Shown: positions 26,498 through 35,947, numbered from the stretch's first letter. The stretch is 64,000 bases of DNA from Cytophagales bacterium (GCA_004293815.1 RDZD01000020.1:1-64000); one strand, 5' to 3'. Notes: a model not told the origin generated them from the sequence alone. A program made the numbers and translations.

Positions 26498-27106
26498 GTG
26501 GTTTTATTTGATTTACCAGAACGTATAACTTTTAATTTACCAGAGGCAGATGTCTTGTATTATGCTCACTTTTTAAGTGTGGCAGAGGCCAATGACTATT
26601 TCTTGTTACTCAAGCAAGAGCTTCAATGGCAACAAAAACATATCAAGCTTTTTGGTAAACAGGTTTTAGAACCACGTCTCACAGCCTTTTATGGCGATGA
26701 GCACAGGACTTATACTTACTCTCAAACTCTGCATGTGCCCCTGCCTTGGCCGCCTGTTCTTTGGAGCTTGAAGCAAAAACTTGAAGCTGCTTTGCAAACA
26801 AATTTTAATGTTGTTCTAGCTAACTATTATCGCAACGGCCAAGATAGCATGGGCTTACATGCGGATGATGAACCAGAGCTTGGCTCAGAGCCTTGCATCG
26901 CATCTTTGAGCTTAGGGCAGAGCCGTTTTTTTAGACTCGTTCATAAACGAAAAAAATACTCACCACTTAAAATTAGCCTTGAGCACGGCAGCTTGCTCGT
27001 CATGCGTGGCCACACCCAAACCAATTGGCTGCATGAGCTGCCCAAAAGTACCAAAAATGTAGGCGAGCGCATCAATCTCACTTTTAGACATCTACAAACG
27101 CCATAG
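26498..27106 (+). CDS. AlkB-like 2-oxoglutarate/Fe(II) dioxygenase
   Basis: The gene appears to start with GTG at 26498 and encodes 202 residues. The AlkB-family active site is clear: NYYRNGQDSMGLHADDEPELG with iron ligands His121 and Asp123, His179 in TNWLHELPK, and the 2-oxoglutarate arginine in RINLTFR (Arg191/Arg197). The layout resembles ALKBH2/3-type repair enzymes that remove methyl groups from damaged DNA or RNA bases. It is 48 nt downstream of pyrH and could be co-transcribed. Substrate preference cannot be read from sequence alone. Confidence 0.92.
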   Translation: MVLFDLPERITFNLPEADVLYYAHFLSVAEANDYFLLLKQELQWQQKHIKLFGKQVLEPRLTAFYGDEHRTYTYSQTLHVPLPWPPVLWSLKQKLEAALQTNFNVVLANYYRNGQDSMGLHADDEPELGSEPCIASLSLGQSRFFRLVHKRKKYSPLKISLEHGSLLVMRGHTQTNWLHELPKSTKNVGERINLTFRHLQTP

Positions 27107-27249
27107 TCTAAAACCTTCCATTAGCCACTTGTTTTACGATAAAAAAAAAGTTTTTTTTTCTAAAAAAGCGTGAATATTTGGATTATATCTATAAATTTGA
27201 GGCATTAAAGGGATAGTAAATCCTTAACAAATTTGTAAATCAGTTATTT

Positions 27250-27993
27250 ATGGCAACTAACAGCATTGCTACAAACAGTAAGAGGGGCATTTGGGGCGGC
27301 GGCGTTGAGCCAATGAAAGCCAGCTATGGAAAACTCATGATGTGGTTTTTCTTGGTATCCGATGCGCTCACGTTCTCAGCATTCCTAACAGCTTATGGAA
27401 CGGTGCGCTTTGCGTATCCTTCTTTTGATTATTCTCAGGCTTATAAATTCAGCACTGAGTACTGGCCAATTCCTGAAAAGGTTTTCGCAGCTGCGCCTTT
27501 TATCACGGTTGAAGCTCCTCTCGTTTTTGTAGGTATTATGACTTTTATTCTTATCTTGAGCAGTGTAACGATGGTATTGGCTGTGGAAGCTGGACACCGT
27601 GGCTCTAGAGTAGAAGTAGAAAAATGGATGCTCTGGACAATACTTGGCGGTTTAGCCTTCTTGGGTTGCCAAGCTTGGGAATGGTCGCACTTTATCAGCG
27701 GCACAGGTCCTGACAGCCCTTATTTGCAAAAAGGCGTAACTTACTTGGGTGCAAGCTTGACACAAAACCAGTACGGTCCGCCCGCATTTGCAGACTTCTT
27801 TTTCTTCATTACAGGTTTTCATGGCACACACGTTCTCTCAGGCGTAGCTCTTAATGTTTTGATATTCTATAACACTGTGATGGGAGTTTACGATCGCCGC
27901 GGCCATTACGAAATGGTAGAAAAGGTAGGTCTTTACTGGCACTTTGTTGATTTGGTATGGGTATTTGTGTTTACCTTTTTCTATCTCGTTTAA
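27250..27993 (+). CDS. Cytochrome c oxidase subunit III
   Basis: A 247-residue haem-copper oxidase subunit III with about five membrane helices. Typical segments are MWFFLVSDALTFSAFLTAYGTVRF, AVEAGHRGSRVEVEKWMLWTILGGLAFLGCQAWEWSHFI, FITGFHGTHVLSGVALN and a C-terminal GLYWHFVDLVWVFVFTFFYLV. It supports the proton-pumping subunit I in terminal respiration. Subunits I and II are not in the window, so the oxidase genes are split. Subunit IV follows after 36 nt in the same operon. Confidence 0.93.
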   Translation: MATNSIATNSKRGIWGGGVEPMKASYGKLMMWFFLVSDALTFSAFLTAYGTVRFAYPSFDYSQAYKFSTEYWPIPEKVFAAAPFITVEAPLVFVGIMTFILILSSVTMVLAVEAGHRGSRVEVEKWMLWTILGGLAFLGCQAWEWSHFISGTGPDSPYLQKGVTYLGASLTQNQYGPPAFADFFFFITGFHGTHVLSGVALNVLIFYNTVMGVYDRRGHYEMVEKVGLYWHFVDLVWVFVFTFFYLV

Positions 27994-28029
27994 AAAGACT
28001 TTTTTGTAACATAAAAATTTCTAACCGTC

Positions 28030-28362
28030 ATGGCATATTACGAAGGACTCTCCCCAGAGCAAATAGAAGCACAAAAAAGTGCAAACATCCGTTGGATTTG
28101 GATTGTAGCAGGTATTTTAGCAGTGATTACGCTTATTGAATTTGCTATTGCTTTTACTGACTTGCCTAGAATGCTCAAAAATATCGCGTTTATCATTCTG
28201 ACTATTGTCAAAGCTTTTTACATTGTAGCTCATTTCATGCACTTGAAACACGAAGTAAAAATATTGATTTACGCGGTTATTTTACCAATGGCATTTATCG
28301 TATGGTTGATAGTGGCTCTCTTGAAAGAGGCTGATACAATTTTCAACGTACTTTTTGGTTAA
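28030..28362 (+). CDS. Cytochrome c oxidase subunit IV-like protein
   Basis: This 110-residue protein has three membrane helices: WIWIVAGILAVITLIEFAIAF, IAFIILTIVKAFYIVAHFMHLKHE and AVILPMAFIVWLIVALLKEAD. The KAFYIVAHFMHLKHE segment is characteristic of prokaryotic oxidase subunit IV. It lies 36 nt after subunit III and is followed by a strong terminator, closing the operon. Confidence 0.92.
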   Translation: MAYYEGLSPEQIEAQKSANIRWIWIVAGILAVITLIEFAIAFTDLPRMLKNIAFIILTIVKAFYIVAHFMHLKHEVKILIYAVILPMAFIVWLIVALLKEADTIFNVLFG

Positions 28363-28399
28363 CCTGTTCTTTTAGCAACAGATTTAAACCTTATTCATT

Positions 28400-28453
28400 A
28401 CTGAAAATCAAAAGAGGCCATCTACTCAAGTTTGGCCTCTTTTGATTTTCAGT
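28400..28453. terminator. Strong bidirectional terminator
   Basis: Perfect 21-bp arms (28400-28420 and 28433-28453) enclose a 12-nt loop 37 nt after the oxidase subunit IV stop. The core is AGAGGCC/GGCCTCT with an A-rich left and U-rich right flank, so it could also stop leftward transcription. Confidence 0.92.
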
Positions 28454-28487
28454 ACATTACAAGAATCATCAAGTAAAAATCAAACAC

Positions 28488-29135
28488 ATGATACAAGTTC
28501 GCTTCCTAACCTGCAACGCCTTTAGCGAAAATACCTATATTCTTTGGGATGAGACCAAGGAAGCTATCCTTATAGATCCAGGCTGCTATGAAAAACATGA
28601 ATTTGAGGCATTCAGTAGCTTTATTCAGCAAGAACAACTCAAAGTGGTGGGCATTTATAACACACATTGTCACATAGACCATGTCTTGGGCTGCGCATGG
28701 GCCATGCGCACCTACGGTATCCCTCTCTACATACACGAGCTAGAGCTAAGCAACTGTAAGATGAACAAAATAGTGGCAGACCGATATGGCTTTCATCAAT
28801 ACGAAGACTTTGCACACACCCATTTTTTGAAGGAAAATGATTTGGTACAATTTGGCAAAAGCCAGCTAAAAGTCCTTTTTGTACCTGGACACTCACCTGG
28901 TCATGTCGCTTTTTATGCAGCAGAAGAAAAATTTTGCATCAATGGCGACGTACTTTTTAAAGGTAGCATTGGCCGCTCTGACTTGCCAGGTGGCAATATG
29001 GATCAGCTTCTAAAAAGCATACAAAATGTTATGTTTCAGCTACCTGACGACACCTCTGTTTTTTGTGGTCATGGGGAACCTACTACCATTGGCTACGAGA
29101 AAATACATAACCCATTTTGTGGCATAGATGCATAA
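28488..29135 (+). CDS. Metallo-beta-lactamase-fold hydrolase (glyoxalase II-like)
   Basis: The 215-residue cytoplasmic enzyme carries the complete di-metal site: THCHIDHVLG (HxHxDH), GHSPGHVAFY, INGDVLFKGSIGRSDLPGG and a final CGHGEPT. The order and the SIGRSDLPGG loop match the YcbL / type II glyoxalase subgroup that hydrolyses thioesters. A GloB-type substrate-binding C-terminal domain is absent, so the physiological substrate is uncertain. It stands alone between a terminator and sdhB. Confidence 0.9.
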   Translation: MIQVRFLTCNAFSENTYILWDETKEAILIDPGCYEKHEFEAFSSFIQQEQLKVVGIYNTHCHIDHVLGCAWAMRTYGIPLYIHELELSNCKMNKIVADRYGFHQYEDFAHTHFLKENDLVQFGKSQLKVLFVPGHSPGHVAFYAAEEKFCINGDVLFKGSIGRSDLPGGNMDQLLKSIQNVMFQLPDDTSVFCGHGEPTTIGYEKIHNPFCGIDA

Positions 29136-29315
29136 ACTAAAGCTTTTCTCAATGATTTTTTTTGTACAGATTTTGTACTCTGACAATCCTATGCTAATAT
29201 TGCATTTCGGTAACAGACTTTTTGGTGAGAATTAAATTGCCCAAATCACCAAACATAAATTATTAACCCTTTGTTTTTTCAGAAAACTATTGTTAGTACA
29301 GAATCAAAATAAGCT

Positions 29316-30083
29316 ATGGAAGCTACAAGAAATTATAGTGTAACCGTTTGGCGACAAAAAAATGCCAAAGACTCTGGTAAGTTTGAAACCTACACCGTAA
29401 AGGATATTTCAGACGATATGTCTTTTCTTGAAATGTTTGACGTACTGAACGAGCAGCTTTTAAGAGAAGGCAAAGACCCAATTGCGTTTGACCATGATTG
29501 CAGAGAGGGCATCTGTGGCATGTGCAGCATGCACATTAACGGTCGTCCTCACGGCCCAATTAAAGGCGCAACTACCTGTCAGGTGCACATGCGTGACTTT
29601 AAAGGCAATACTAATTTGGTGGTAGAGCCTTGGCGTGCAGGTGCTTTCCCCGTTATTAAAGACTTGACGGTGAACCGCAGTGCATTCGACCGCATCATCG
29701 CCAAAGGCGGTTATGTATCTATCAACACAGGCGGGAATCTACCTGATGCCAATGAGATTTTGATTTCTAAAGTAACAGCAGATGAGGCTTTTGACTCTGC
29801 TGCTTGTATAGGTTGCGGAGCTTGCGTGGCCGCCTGCAAAAATGCTTCTGCCATGCTTTTTGTTGCAGCCAAAATATCTCAACTTGCTCTGTTGCCACAA
29901 GGACAGATGGAAAGAGATCAACGCGCTGAAGCCATGGTGGCGCAAATGGACGAAGAGGGCTTTGGTGCATGTACCAATACAGGAGCTTGCTCAGCGGAGT
30001 GTCCTAAACAAATCCCGCTTACTACCATTGCGCGCATGAATCGCGAATACTTAGGAGCTAAATTTGCCTCTCAAGGGCTTTAA
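29316..30083 (+). CDS. sdhB: Succinate dehydrogenase / fumarate reductase iron-sulfur subunit
   Basis: This 255-residue electron-transfer subunit passes electrons between the flavin of SdhA and quinone. The N-terminal plant-ferredoxin domain has the [2Fe-2S] ligands in [20 protein letters not shown] with TTCQVHM. The C-terminal domain has [15 protein letters not shown] and [17 protein letters not shown] for the [4Fe-4S] and [3Fe-4S] clusters. The sdhC and sdhA genes that usually precede it are absent from the window; the gene is flanked by unrelated genes and a terminator. The product is nevertheless complete. Confidence 0.94.
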   Translation: MEATRNYSVTVWRQKNAKDSGKFETYTVKDISDDMSFLEMFDVLNEQLLREGKDPIAFDHDCREGICGMCSMHINGRPHGPIKGATTCQVHMRDFKGNTNLVVEPWRAGAFPVIKDLTVNRSAFDRIIAKGGYVSINTGGNLPDANEILISKVTADEAFDSAACIGCGACVAACKNASAMLFVAAKISQLALLPQGQMERDQRAEAMVAQMDEEGFGACTNTGACSAECPKQIPLTTIARMNREYLGAKFASQGL

Positions 30084-30129
30084 ATCCTTGATGTAGCTAT
30101 TCCTACTGGTTAACCAATTTTTTGTACAT

Positions 30130-30169
30130 GCTTGCGGTCAAAATCTTACTCTAGATTTTGACCGCAAGC
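30130..30169 (+). terminator. Terminator after sdhB
   Basis: A perfect 17-bp stem (30130-30146 with 30153-30169) and 6-nt loop is followed by TGTTTTT, 46 nt past the stop codon. Confidence 0.9.
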
Positions 30170-30302
30170 TGTTTTTATGCAGCTTAACTTAACAACAAAG
30201 TATATTCAGACTTAATTTTGAATGCGTTTAACTCCAAAATCCATATTTATGGCTAAAAAGCGTAAAAAATAAGCGTTTTACACAAAAAAAGTAAACAAAG
30301 TA

Positions 30303-30333
30303 TTGCAATTAACTTGCAAATGCTTTAGTTTTG
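30303..30333 (+). promoter_or_regulatory. Promoter upstream of the coiled-coil protein gene
   Basis: TTG (30303-30305) and TAGTTTTG (30326-30333) are 20 nt apart, matching the Bacteroidota -33/-7 pattern. The remainder of the 361-nt gap after sdhB holds only the terminator at 30130-30169 and AT-rich DNA. Confidence 0.6.
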
Positions 30334-30444
30334 CCGAGTAGGTATTGGATTTTTTAATACAAAAAGTTCTCTAATACTCACAAAAGTTTGTTTTTAGTTG
30401 CTCTTAATTGGAGTTTTTCTAGTTAAAACCAAAATTCATTTTAA

Positions 30445-31263
30445 ATGAAGTTTAATTTTTCTCAGCAAAGTCCAACGAGCATCATACAGTTTGTAGTGGC
30501 TGTGTTGATGGTATCAGTCTTTTTAGCCTACGGCTATAGCTACTTTGCTAATGCAGACAGTACAGACAAAATAGCCAGTCAGGAGATTGTTCTTAAAGAA
30601 CTGCAAATCAAGAATGAAGAGCTCAAAACGCAACTTGATAACAGCTTGAAAGAGGCTGCACAAAAAGCCGAAAAAGCTCAAAAGCTGCAAGATGAATTGA
30701 ACAACAAACAGAATATGTTGGACTCTAAAGGGCAACAAATTGATGCTAAAGAGGGTAGTATTGACGATTTGGAAAAGCAAATCAAAGAACTCAAAAACGA
30801 CAAAGAAAAGCTGCACGACATCATAGAAAACAATGGTAAAGAAATCAAAGAGCTTACCGAGAGAAACAAAGAACAAAATTTGATTGTGCAGTCTTCGCAA
30901 ACACAGCTGCAAACTGCTCAACAGCAGACCTTACAAGCGCAAAGTGATCTTAAAAATGTACAAACAGAATCCAAAAACGTAAACGACAAGCTCCAAACTT
31001 TGCAAACTCAAACTAACGACCAGCAAAAACAAATCAATCAGCTGATGGCAGAGCTTGCAGCTAGTAAGACAGAGCTTAACCAGGCCAGAATTGCTTTGAG
31101 CGATGCTAAAACTGAGCTAAGAATTCTCAAAGAAATTAAACCTAGCACACACATACAGGCCGCGCCCGACAAATCAGAAGATAGCTCTTCCCTTAAAATT
31201 GTGGCAATTGTAGCGGTAATTGTTATGTTTATTGTATTCGTGATTTACATGCTCTATAACTAG
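30445..31263 (+). CDS. Coiled-coil protein with a membrane anchor at each end
   Basis: The 272-residue protein has one hydrophobic helix near residues 12-33 (SIIQFVVAVLMVSVFLAYGY). A long coiled coil of about 185 residues (40-228) follows, dense in Lys, Glu, Gln, Asn and Leu heptads. A second hydrophobic helix is at the very C-terminus (VAIVAVIVMFIVFVIYMLYN). With a helix at each end the coil must loop out of one side of the membrane. I recognise no family. Low-complexity coils give false matches, so homology is not claimed. It is monocistronic with its own promoter-like element. Confidence 0.75.
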   Translation: MKFNFSQQSPTSIIQFVVAVLMVSVFLAYGYSYFANADSTDKIASQEIVLKELQIKNEELKTQLDNSLKEAAQKAEKAQKLQDELNNKQNMLDSKGQQIDAKEGSIDDLEKQIKELKNDKEKLHDIIENNGKEIKELTERNKEQNLIVQSSQTQLQTAQQQTLQAQSDLKNVQTESKNVNDKLQTLQTQTNDQQKQINQLMAELAASKTELNQARIALSDAKTELRILKEIKPSTHIQAAPDKSEDSSSLKIVAIVAVIVMFIVFVIYMLYN

Positions 31264-31423
31264 GGCTTTTATAAGCAGCTAGAAAAGATAAAAATATTTA
31301 TTCTCAAAATTCTGGTATTTGTTTCCAATAAATTGAAACTAAAACCGTTCTGTTTTTGTAAAGTTCCATAGTCGTTCCTTATTTAGTTTAAGTTTCTTTC
31401 AAAGAATTTTAGCTTACAACCCA

Positions 31424-32071
31424 ATGAAGCACAGCATCAAGTTTTTAGCGGCTATTATGCTGATATTATCGGCGGCCTTAACAGCGCGCGCGCAAGGCAG
31501 TCTTAGTTTGCACGGCACTTATCAGGAGTTTTATAACATTACTCCTCTTTCCGCGTTTCCTTACGGTGAAGTGTCAGACTATCCGCGTCAGCTGGGTGGC
31601 GGCCTGCGCTACAACATAGGTTTGAACTTCAAAACGTCTATGAGTATAGGCGCAAATTTCGTTTATCATGGCTCTAAAGCATTTCATTACAATGATGCAA
31701 AGGCTAAGAACTATATGGGCTATCTTGACCTTCAGTTTAACCATTATTTGGCAGGTGCTTATAACCGAAAGGGAGGATTCTATGCTTTTGGAGGTCTAAC
31801 AGCTGGTCAATATTGGATTGTTTGGGATAAGTTTCCTCGTGAAATTCCAGAGCAAGGCAACTATTTCTATAACCGCCACGCACTTTTTGTCAATGCTTCG
31901 GCAGGTCTGGGTACAGAGGTTTATATTTCTAATTTTTATCTCTTTGCAGATGGTTCTATAAATACCAATTTGAACCACTACGTAGACGGCACCACAATTA
32001 AAGAAATGCCTATGCGAAACTTCTGGACAGTGAAAGCTGGTATACGCCTTCCTTTTGGTCAGGTAGAATAA
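31424..32071 (+). CDS. Small outer-membrane beta-barrel-like protein
   Basis: A secreted protein of 215 residues with a signal peptide ending near LTARAQ. The mature part is made of alternating-hydrophobicity strands with Gly/Tyr/Phe enrichment (YNIGLNFKTSMSIGANFVYHG, YMGYLDLQFNHYLAGAY, FYAFGGLTAGQYWIVW, VNASAGLGTEVYISNFYLFADGS) and ends in WTVKAGIRLPFGQVE, typical of eight-strand OmpA/OmpW-like barrels. No specific family is recognised. A strong terminator follows directly. Confidence 0.75.
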   Translation: MKHSIKFLAAIMLILSAALTARAQGSLSLHGTYQEFYNITPLSAFPYGEVSDYPRQLGGGLRYNIGLNFKTSMSIGANFVYHGSKAFHYNDAKAKNYMGYLDLQFNHYLAGAYNRKGGFYAFGGLTAGQYWIVWDKFPREIPEQGNYFYNRHALFVNASAGLGTEVYISNFYLFADGSINTNLNHYVDGTTIKEMPMRNFWTVKAGIRLPFGQVE

Positions 32072-32086
32072 ATAAAATATTCCTTT

Positions 32087-32132
32087 CAAAAACAAAGAGA
32101 GTAGCCCCCAAAGGCTGCTCTCTTTGTTTTTG
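32087..32132 (+). terminator. Terminator after the barrel protein gene
   Basis: Twenty-bp arms (32087-32106 and 32113-32132; one G-U pair) and a 6-nt loop start 16 nt after the stop, with a U-rich right arm. Confidence 0.9.
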
Positions 32133-32164
32133 GGCTAGTCAAAAAACTTTTCTTCCAAAAAAAC

Positions 32165-32194
32165 TTGACGGATTTGTCAAAAAGTCTATCTTTG
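32165..32194 (+). promoter_or_regulatory. Promoter of the CoA-transferase gene
   Basis: TTG (32165-32167) and TATCTTTG (32187-32194) are separated by exactly 19 nt, a close match to the Bacteroidota promoter. The start codon lies 60 nt downstream. Confidence 0.7.
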
Positions 32195-32253
32195 AACCAA
32201 ATAATACATCTTTTTTACATGTAAGTGTTTTCTATAGCCCCAAATTAAACGCC

Positions 32254-34173
32254 ATGAACCGCAATAAGATAGTGAGTGCTGAAGAGGCTGCCGAGCTAAT
32301 AAACGATGGTGATGTGATTGCTACTGAAGGTTTTGTAGGCATAGGCTTTGCTGAAGAGCTAGCTCTTGCCATTGAAAAACGTTTTTTGCACAGCCAAACC
32401 CCACGCAATCTAACCCTACTCTATGCGGCAGGGCAAGGCGACGGCAAAACTCGAGGGCTCAATCACTTTGCACATGAGGGCATGGTTAAACGCATTGTAG
32501 GCGGACACTGGGGGCTGGTACCTTCTCTAGGAAAGCTCGCTCTCGAGGGCAAAATAGAGGCTTATAATTTTCCTCAGGGCGTTATCTCACATCTTTTTCG
32601 CGACATAGCGGCTAAAAAGCCAGGCACACTCACCAATGTGGGTCTACACACCTTTGTAGATCCGCGCTATGAAGGCGGTAAGATGAACCAGACTACCCAA
32701 GAAGATTTGGTTAAACTTATAGAAATAGAGGGGCAGGAGTATCTTTTTTACAAAACCTTTCCGTTAAATGTAGCACTTCTGCGCGGCACCACAGCGGATG
32801 TGGAGGGCAATATTTCTATGGAAAAAGAGGCTCTTGTGCTTGAAGCTCTAGCCATTGCGCAGGCTGTCAAAAACTCAGGCGGCATTGTAATTGTACAGGT
32901 GGAGCGGGTTACGAATTTTCACCGTACCAACCCCCAAATGATTGTCATACCAGGAATTTTAGTAGACTGCGTGGTGGTAGCTAAGCCTGAAAACCACGCC
33001 CAGACCTTTGCCGAGCACTACAACCCTTCTTATACGGGTGAAATTTCAGTGCCCAAATCTATGGTAAAGGCTATCCCGCTCAACTCCCGCAAGATTATTG
33101 CCCGACGTGCCAGCATGTTCCTCAAAATCAACTCTGTGGTAAATCTTGGTATTGGTATGCCTGAGGGGGTGGCTTCGGTAGCAAACGAAGAGAATATTTT
33201 GGACTACATCACACTCACCGTTGAACCAGGCGGTATCGGCGGTATTCCTGCTGGTGGATTGAGCTTTGGTGCTGTGTCTAATGCGCAAGCTATTGTTAGT
33301 CAACCTTCCCAGTTTGATTTTTACGATGGTGGTGGCTTAGACCAAGCTTTTTTGGGCATGGCAGAAGCTGACCAGAACGGCCATGTCAACGTGAGCAAGT
33401 TTGCTAACCGCATAGCAGGGGCAGGCGGATTTATCAACATAAGCCAAAATGCCAAAGCTGTTTACTTTATGGGTACCTTCACGGCAAAGTCTGATATTTT
33501 GATAGAAAACGGGCAAATACGTATTGTGAGGGATTCCGATGAGCTTAAGTTTACTAAAAAAGTGGGTCAGATTACTTTTAACGGCCAGTTTGCAGCACAA
33601 AAAGGTCAAACTGTTTACTACATCACCGAAAGAGCTGTTTTTAAACTCACAGACAAAGGACTAGAGCTGATAGAAATTGCACCTGGAGTGGATTTAGAAA
33701 AAGACATCCTTCAGAAAATGCAATTTAAGCCGCTCATATCGCCTCAACTTGAGCTGATGGACGCGCGAATATTTCTACCTGGACAAATGAAGATCCGCAA
33801 AGATCAGTCGCTAAGCCCTGACGACAGAATGCATTATGAAAAAGATACTAACACACTTTATATCAACCTTGAAGGTATCAGCCTATATCAAGAAACGGAT
33901 GTGTTGGAGCTTAAAGATATGCTAGACAAACGCTTCAAATCTTTACATAAAAAATGCCATGTGGTAGTAAACTATGATAACTTTTATTTAGGACATGATG
34001 CAGAGCCCCTGTTCTTTGAAATGGTAAAGTACAATATTGACAACTACTATCTTACGTCTACGCGCTATTCAACCAATGCTTTTTTCAGACGGCATATTGG
34101 GAGTCATTTTGCACAAATCAACGCCAAACTTTACGCAACCCAGCATGAAGCATTAGGCAAAGAGAACTCTTAA
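32254..34173 (+). CDS. Acyl-CoA:acetate/3-ketoacid CoA-transferase, single-chain
   Basis: A fused alpha-beta class I CoA-transferase of 639 residues. The alpha half has GDVIATEGFVGIGFAEELALAIEKRF and GGHWGLVPSLGKLALEGKIEAYNFPQGV. The beta half has NLGIGMPEGVASVANEE and TLTVEPGGIGGIPAGGLSFGAVSNAQ, with catalytic Glu324. It moves CoA between short-chain acids in the cytoplasm, as in propionate or acetoacetate metabolism. The C-terminal extension after about residue 504 (MDARIF...HYEKDTNTLYINLEG...HVVVNYDNFYLGHDAEPLFFEMV) is longer than in classical Pct (about 517-530 residues) but is found in many long homologues. The gene is monocistronic. Confidence 0.9.
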   Translation: MNRNKIVSAEEAAELINDGDVIATEGFVGIGFAEELALAIEKRFLHSQTPRNLTLLYAAGQGDGKTRGLNHFAHEGMVKRIVGGHWGLVPSLGKLALEGKIEAYNFPQGVISHLFRDIAAKKPGTLTNVGLHTFVDPRYEGGKMNQTTQEDLVKLIEIEGQEYLFYKTFPLNVALLRGTTADVEGNISMEKEALVLEALAIAQAVKNSGGIVIVQVERVTNFHRTNPQMIVIPGILVDCVVVAKPENHAQTFAEHYNPSYTGEISVPKSMVKAIPLNSRKIIARRASMFLKINSVVNLGIGMPEGVASVANEENILDYITLTVEPGGIGGIPAGGLSFGAVSNAQAIVSQPSQFDFYDGGGLDQAFLGMAEADQNGHVNVSKFANRIAGAGGFINISQNAKAVYFMGTFTAKSDILIENGQIRIVRDSDELKFTKKVGQITFNGQFAAQKGQTVYYITERAVFKLTDKGLELIEIAPGVDLEKDILQKMQFKPLISPQLELMDARIFLPGQMKIRKDQSLSPDDRMHYEKDTNTLYINLEGISLYQETDVLELKDMLDKRFKSLHKKCHVVVNYDNFYLGHDAEPLFFEMVKYNIDNYYLTSTRYSTNAFFRRHIGSHFAQINAKLYATQHEALGKENS

Positions 34174-34316
34174 ACTTTTGGTAATTAGCTATTCCATACT
34201 CCAGTGAAACTTTTCATTGTTTCTGCTTTTGGAATCCTGACATAAGGTTTCTTGGTGTATTTAGAAAAAGCTTGGCTACATTCCGTTAAGAAATTTTAAG
34301 ATTTTTTAATAAAAAA

Positions 34317-34347
34317 TTTGCATTAAACGATTAAACATTTAATTTTG
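34317..34347 (+). promoter_or_regulatory. Promoter of the Fn3-like lipoprotein gene
   Basis: TTTG (34317-34320) and TAATTTTG (34340-34347) with a 19-nt spacer fit the consensus exactly. The 303-nt gap around it otherwise holds AT-rich DNA; the transcript would have a leader of about 120 nt. Confidence 0.75.
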
Positions 34348-34476
34348 TAATGTCATAGAAACACCAAATAGAATTTGGTATTAACGGCAACCGTTTATAT
34401 TCTTTATGATAAATTTACTCTATCACTTAATTTCAATTATTACTCTTACATTTAAAATAACATACTGACCAACTTT

Positions 34477-35769
34477 ATGAAAAAGCAACTTCGTATATTG
34501 AGTTATGTCATGGTAATGTTCTCTCTTGGTTTTTTGGCCTCTTGCGGTGACAAAGGAACAGAGGAAGACAAACCTAAGGTAGACATTGCATTAGAAGGTA
34601 GCCCAGATGCTGCCAATGCTAACTTTGTAGTGAAAGCTGATGTCTCTTCAGCTGTTAAAACTGATGCGGCCACTATCACTGGTAGCATCATTAGCTTGCC
34701 TGCAGGCTTTAATGCTCTTGAGTTTGGCCACGTGTATGCCAAAGGCACAGCAGACGCTACACTTGAAACAGGTACTGCCGTAAAATCTACAAGAGCCTTA
34801 GCAAAAGGCGATATCGTTAGCAACCTCAAGGCTTTGGAACCAGATACAGATTATACTGCTAGATTGTATATCAAAACAGCTAAGTCTACTATTTATAGTC
34901 CTGCAAGCGCGAAGTTCCGTACCCAAAAGCCTTCTGCTTCGACTCCGCCATCTGTACAAATATCGCCTGTGGCTAAAGAAGATATCATGGTTACCTCATT
35001 CAAGGCCAACGGTAGAATTACTGGTGGCGTAGATATTACCGATCATGGTTTTGTGTATTCTGCCACTAACAAGCGTCCTACTATTGCTGACACCAAAGTT
35101 TCTTTGGGTGCTGGTACTTCAGGTGCTTCTTTCATGTCTGAAATCAAAGGTTTGATGGGCGGTACTTCTTACTTCGTTACAGCTTATGCGACTAATGCTG
35201 CTGGTACAGGTTATGGCACTGTTGTAGAAGTAAAAACTAACGTAGAATTCGAATATTTCCCTGAGTTGGCGTTGTTCTTCAACAAAGTGTCTGATGACTC
35301 TACAGAAATTCGTTACGGTGGTGAGTTATTCTTGGGCTTTGTTCGTGTAGCTGGCTTTAATCGCGCTGGTGGCTTGGTGAATGTTCCTGATCCAAAAATC
35401 CAGAAGAACGTGATTGTACTCTTCGGCCCAGACGTTAAGCAAAAAGCACACCGCTTTACAGTAGACAAGCGCGGCCCTGGCGTACCTGCTAAGGACTACA
35501 AATACCGCGATTATGTAGACGTACCTTTCATTGCTTATGACACCGTAACCAAGAAGCAGTTGATGATTTCGTTTAGAGATCAACAAGAAGATGGCCGTTT
35601 CACGCTCTTGCCTATTGACACTGCCGAGCCTTTTGAGGACGACTCTCGCGAGTATATCTATGTTCACGCACAGGAGTATGACGAAACTAAGCCGAACACT
35701 GATATTGCCAAAAATGGTGGTATGAATGCTCAACTGATGTTGAACTTCTGGGTATTCAAAGCAGATTAA
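34477..35769 (+). CDS. Surface lipoprotein with fibronectin-like repeats
   Basis: This 430-residue lipoprotein has lipid Cys23 (LGFLASCGDKGTEED); the acidic residues after the Cys resemble the surface-export signal of Bacteroidota. Two Fn3-like modules follow, each ending in a typical strand pair (ALEPDTDYTARLYIKTAKSTIYSPASAKFRT; GLMGGTSYFVTAYATNAAGTGYGTVVEVKT). The C-terminal 180 residues (from about 255) form an unrecognised domain (FPELALFFNKVSDDSTEIRYGGELFLGFVRV...). Function unknown; adhesion or scaffold is a guess. It ends in a strong terminator and is separate from the giant gene downstream. Confidence 0.8.
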   Translation: MKKQLRILSYVMVMFSLGFLASCGDKGTEEDKPKVDIALEGSPDAANANFVVKADVSSAVKTDAATITGSIISLPAGFNALEFGHVYAKGTADATLETGTAVKSTRALAKGDIVSNLKALEPDTDYTARLYIKTAKSTIYSPASAKFRTQKPSASTPPSVQISPVAKEDIMVTSFKANGRITGGVDITDHGFVYSATNKRPTIADTKVSLGAGTSGASFMSEIKGLMGGTSYFVTAYATNAAGTGYGTVVEVKTNVEFEYFPELALFFNKVSDDSTEIRYGGELFLGFVRVAGFNRAGGLVNVPDPKIQKNVIVLFGPDVKQKAHRFTVDKRGPGVPAKDYKYRDYVDVPFIAYDTVTKKQLMISFRDQQEDGRFTLLPIDTAEPFEDDSREYIYVHAQEYDETKPNTDIAKNGGMNAQLMLNFWVFKAD

Positions 35770-35794
35770 TTTTGGTTTAGATTATTCTCCTTGA

Positions 35795-35846
35795 TTAAAG
35801 GCAAAAAAGCACGCTGGAAAAGTCTAGCGTGCTTTTTTGCCTTTAA
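35795..35846 (+). terminator. Terminator after the Fn3-like lipoprotein gene
   Basis: Perfect 21-bp arms (35795-35815 and 35826-35846) with a 10-nt loop begin 25 nt after the stop. The core is GCACGCT/AGCGTGC with A- and U-rich flanks, so it is probably bidirectional. Confidence 0.93.
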
Positions 35847-35947
35847 TAGCTTATGAATTTTCTACCTTAAACTAAAATTTAACTCTCTGTTAATCAATTT
35901 TTAGCTATCAGTGGTGTAATTTGCAAGATATTAAAGCCAACAGTTTT

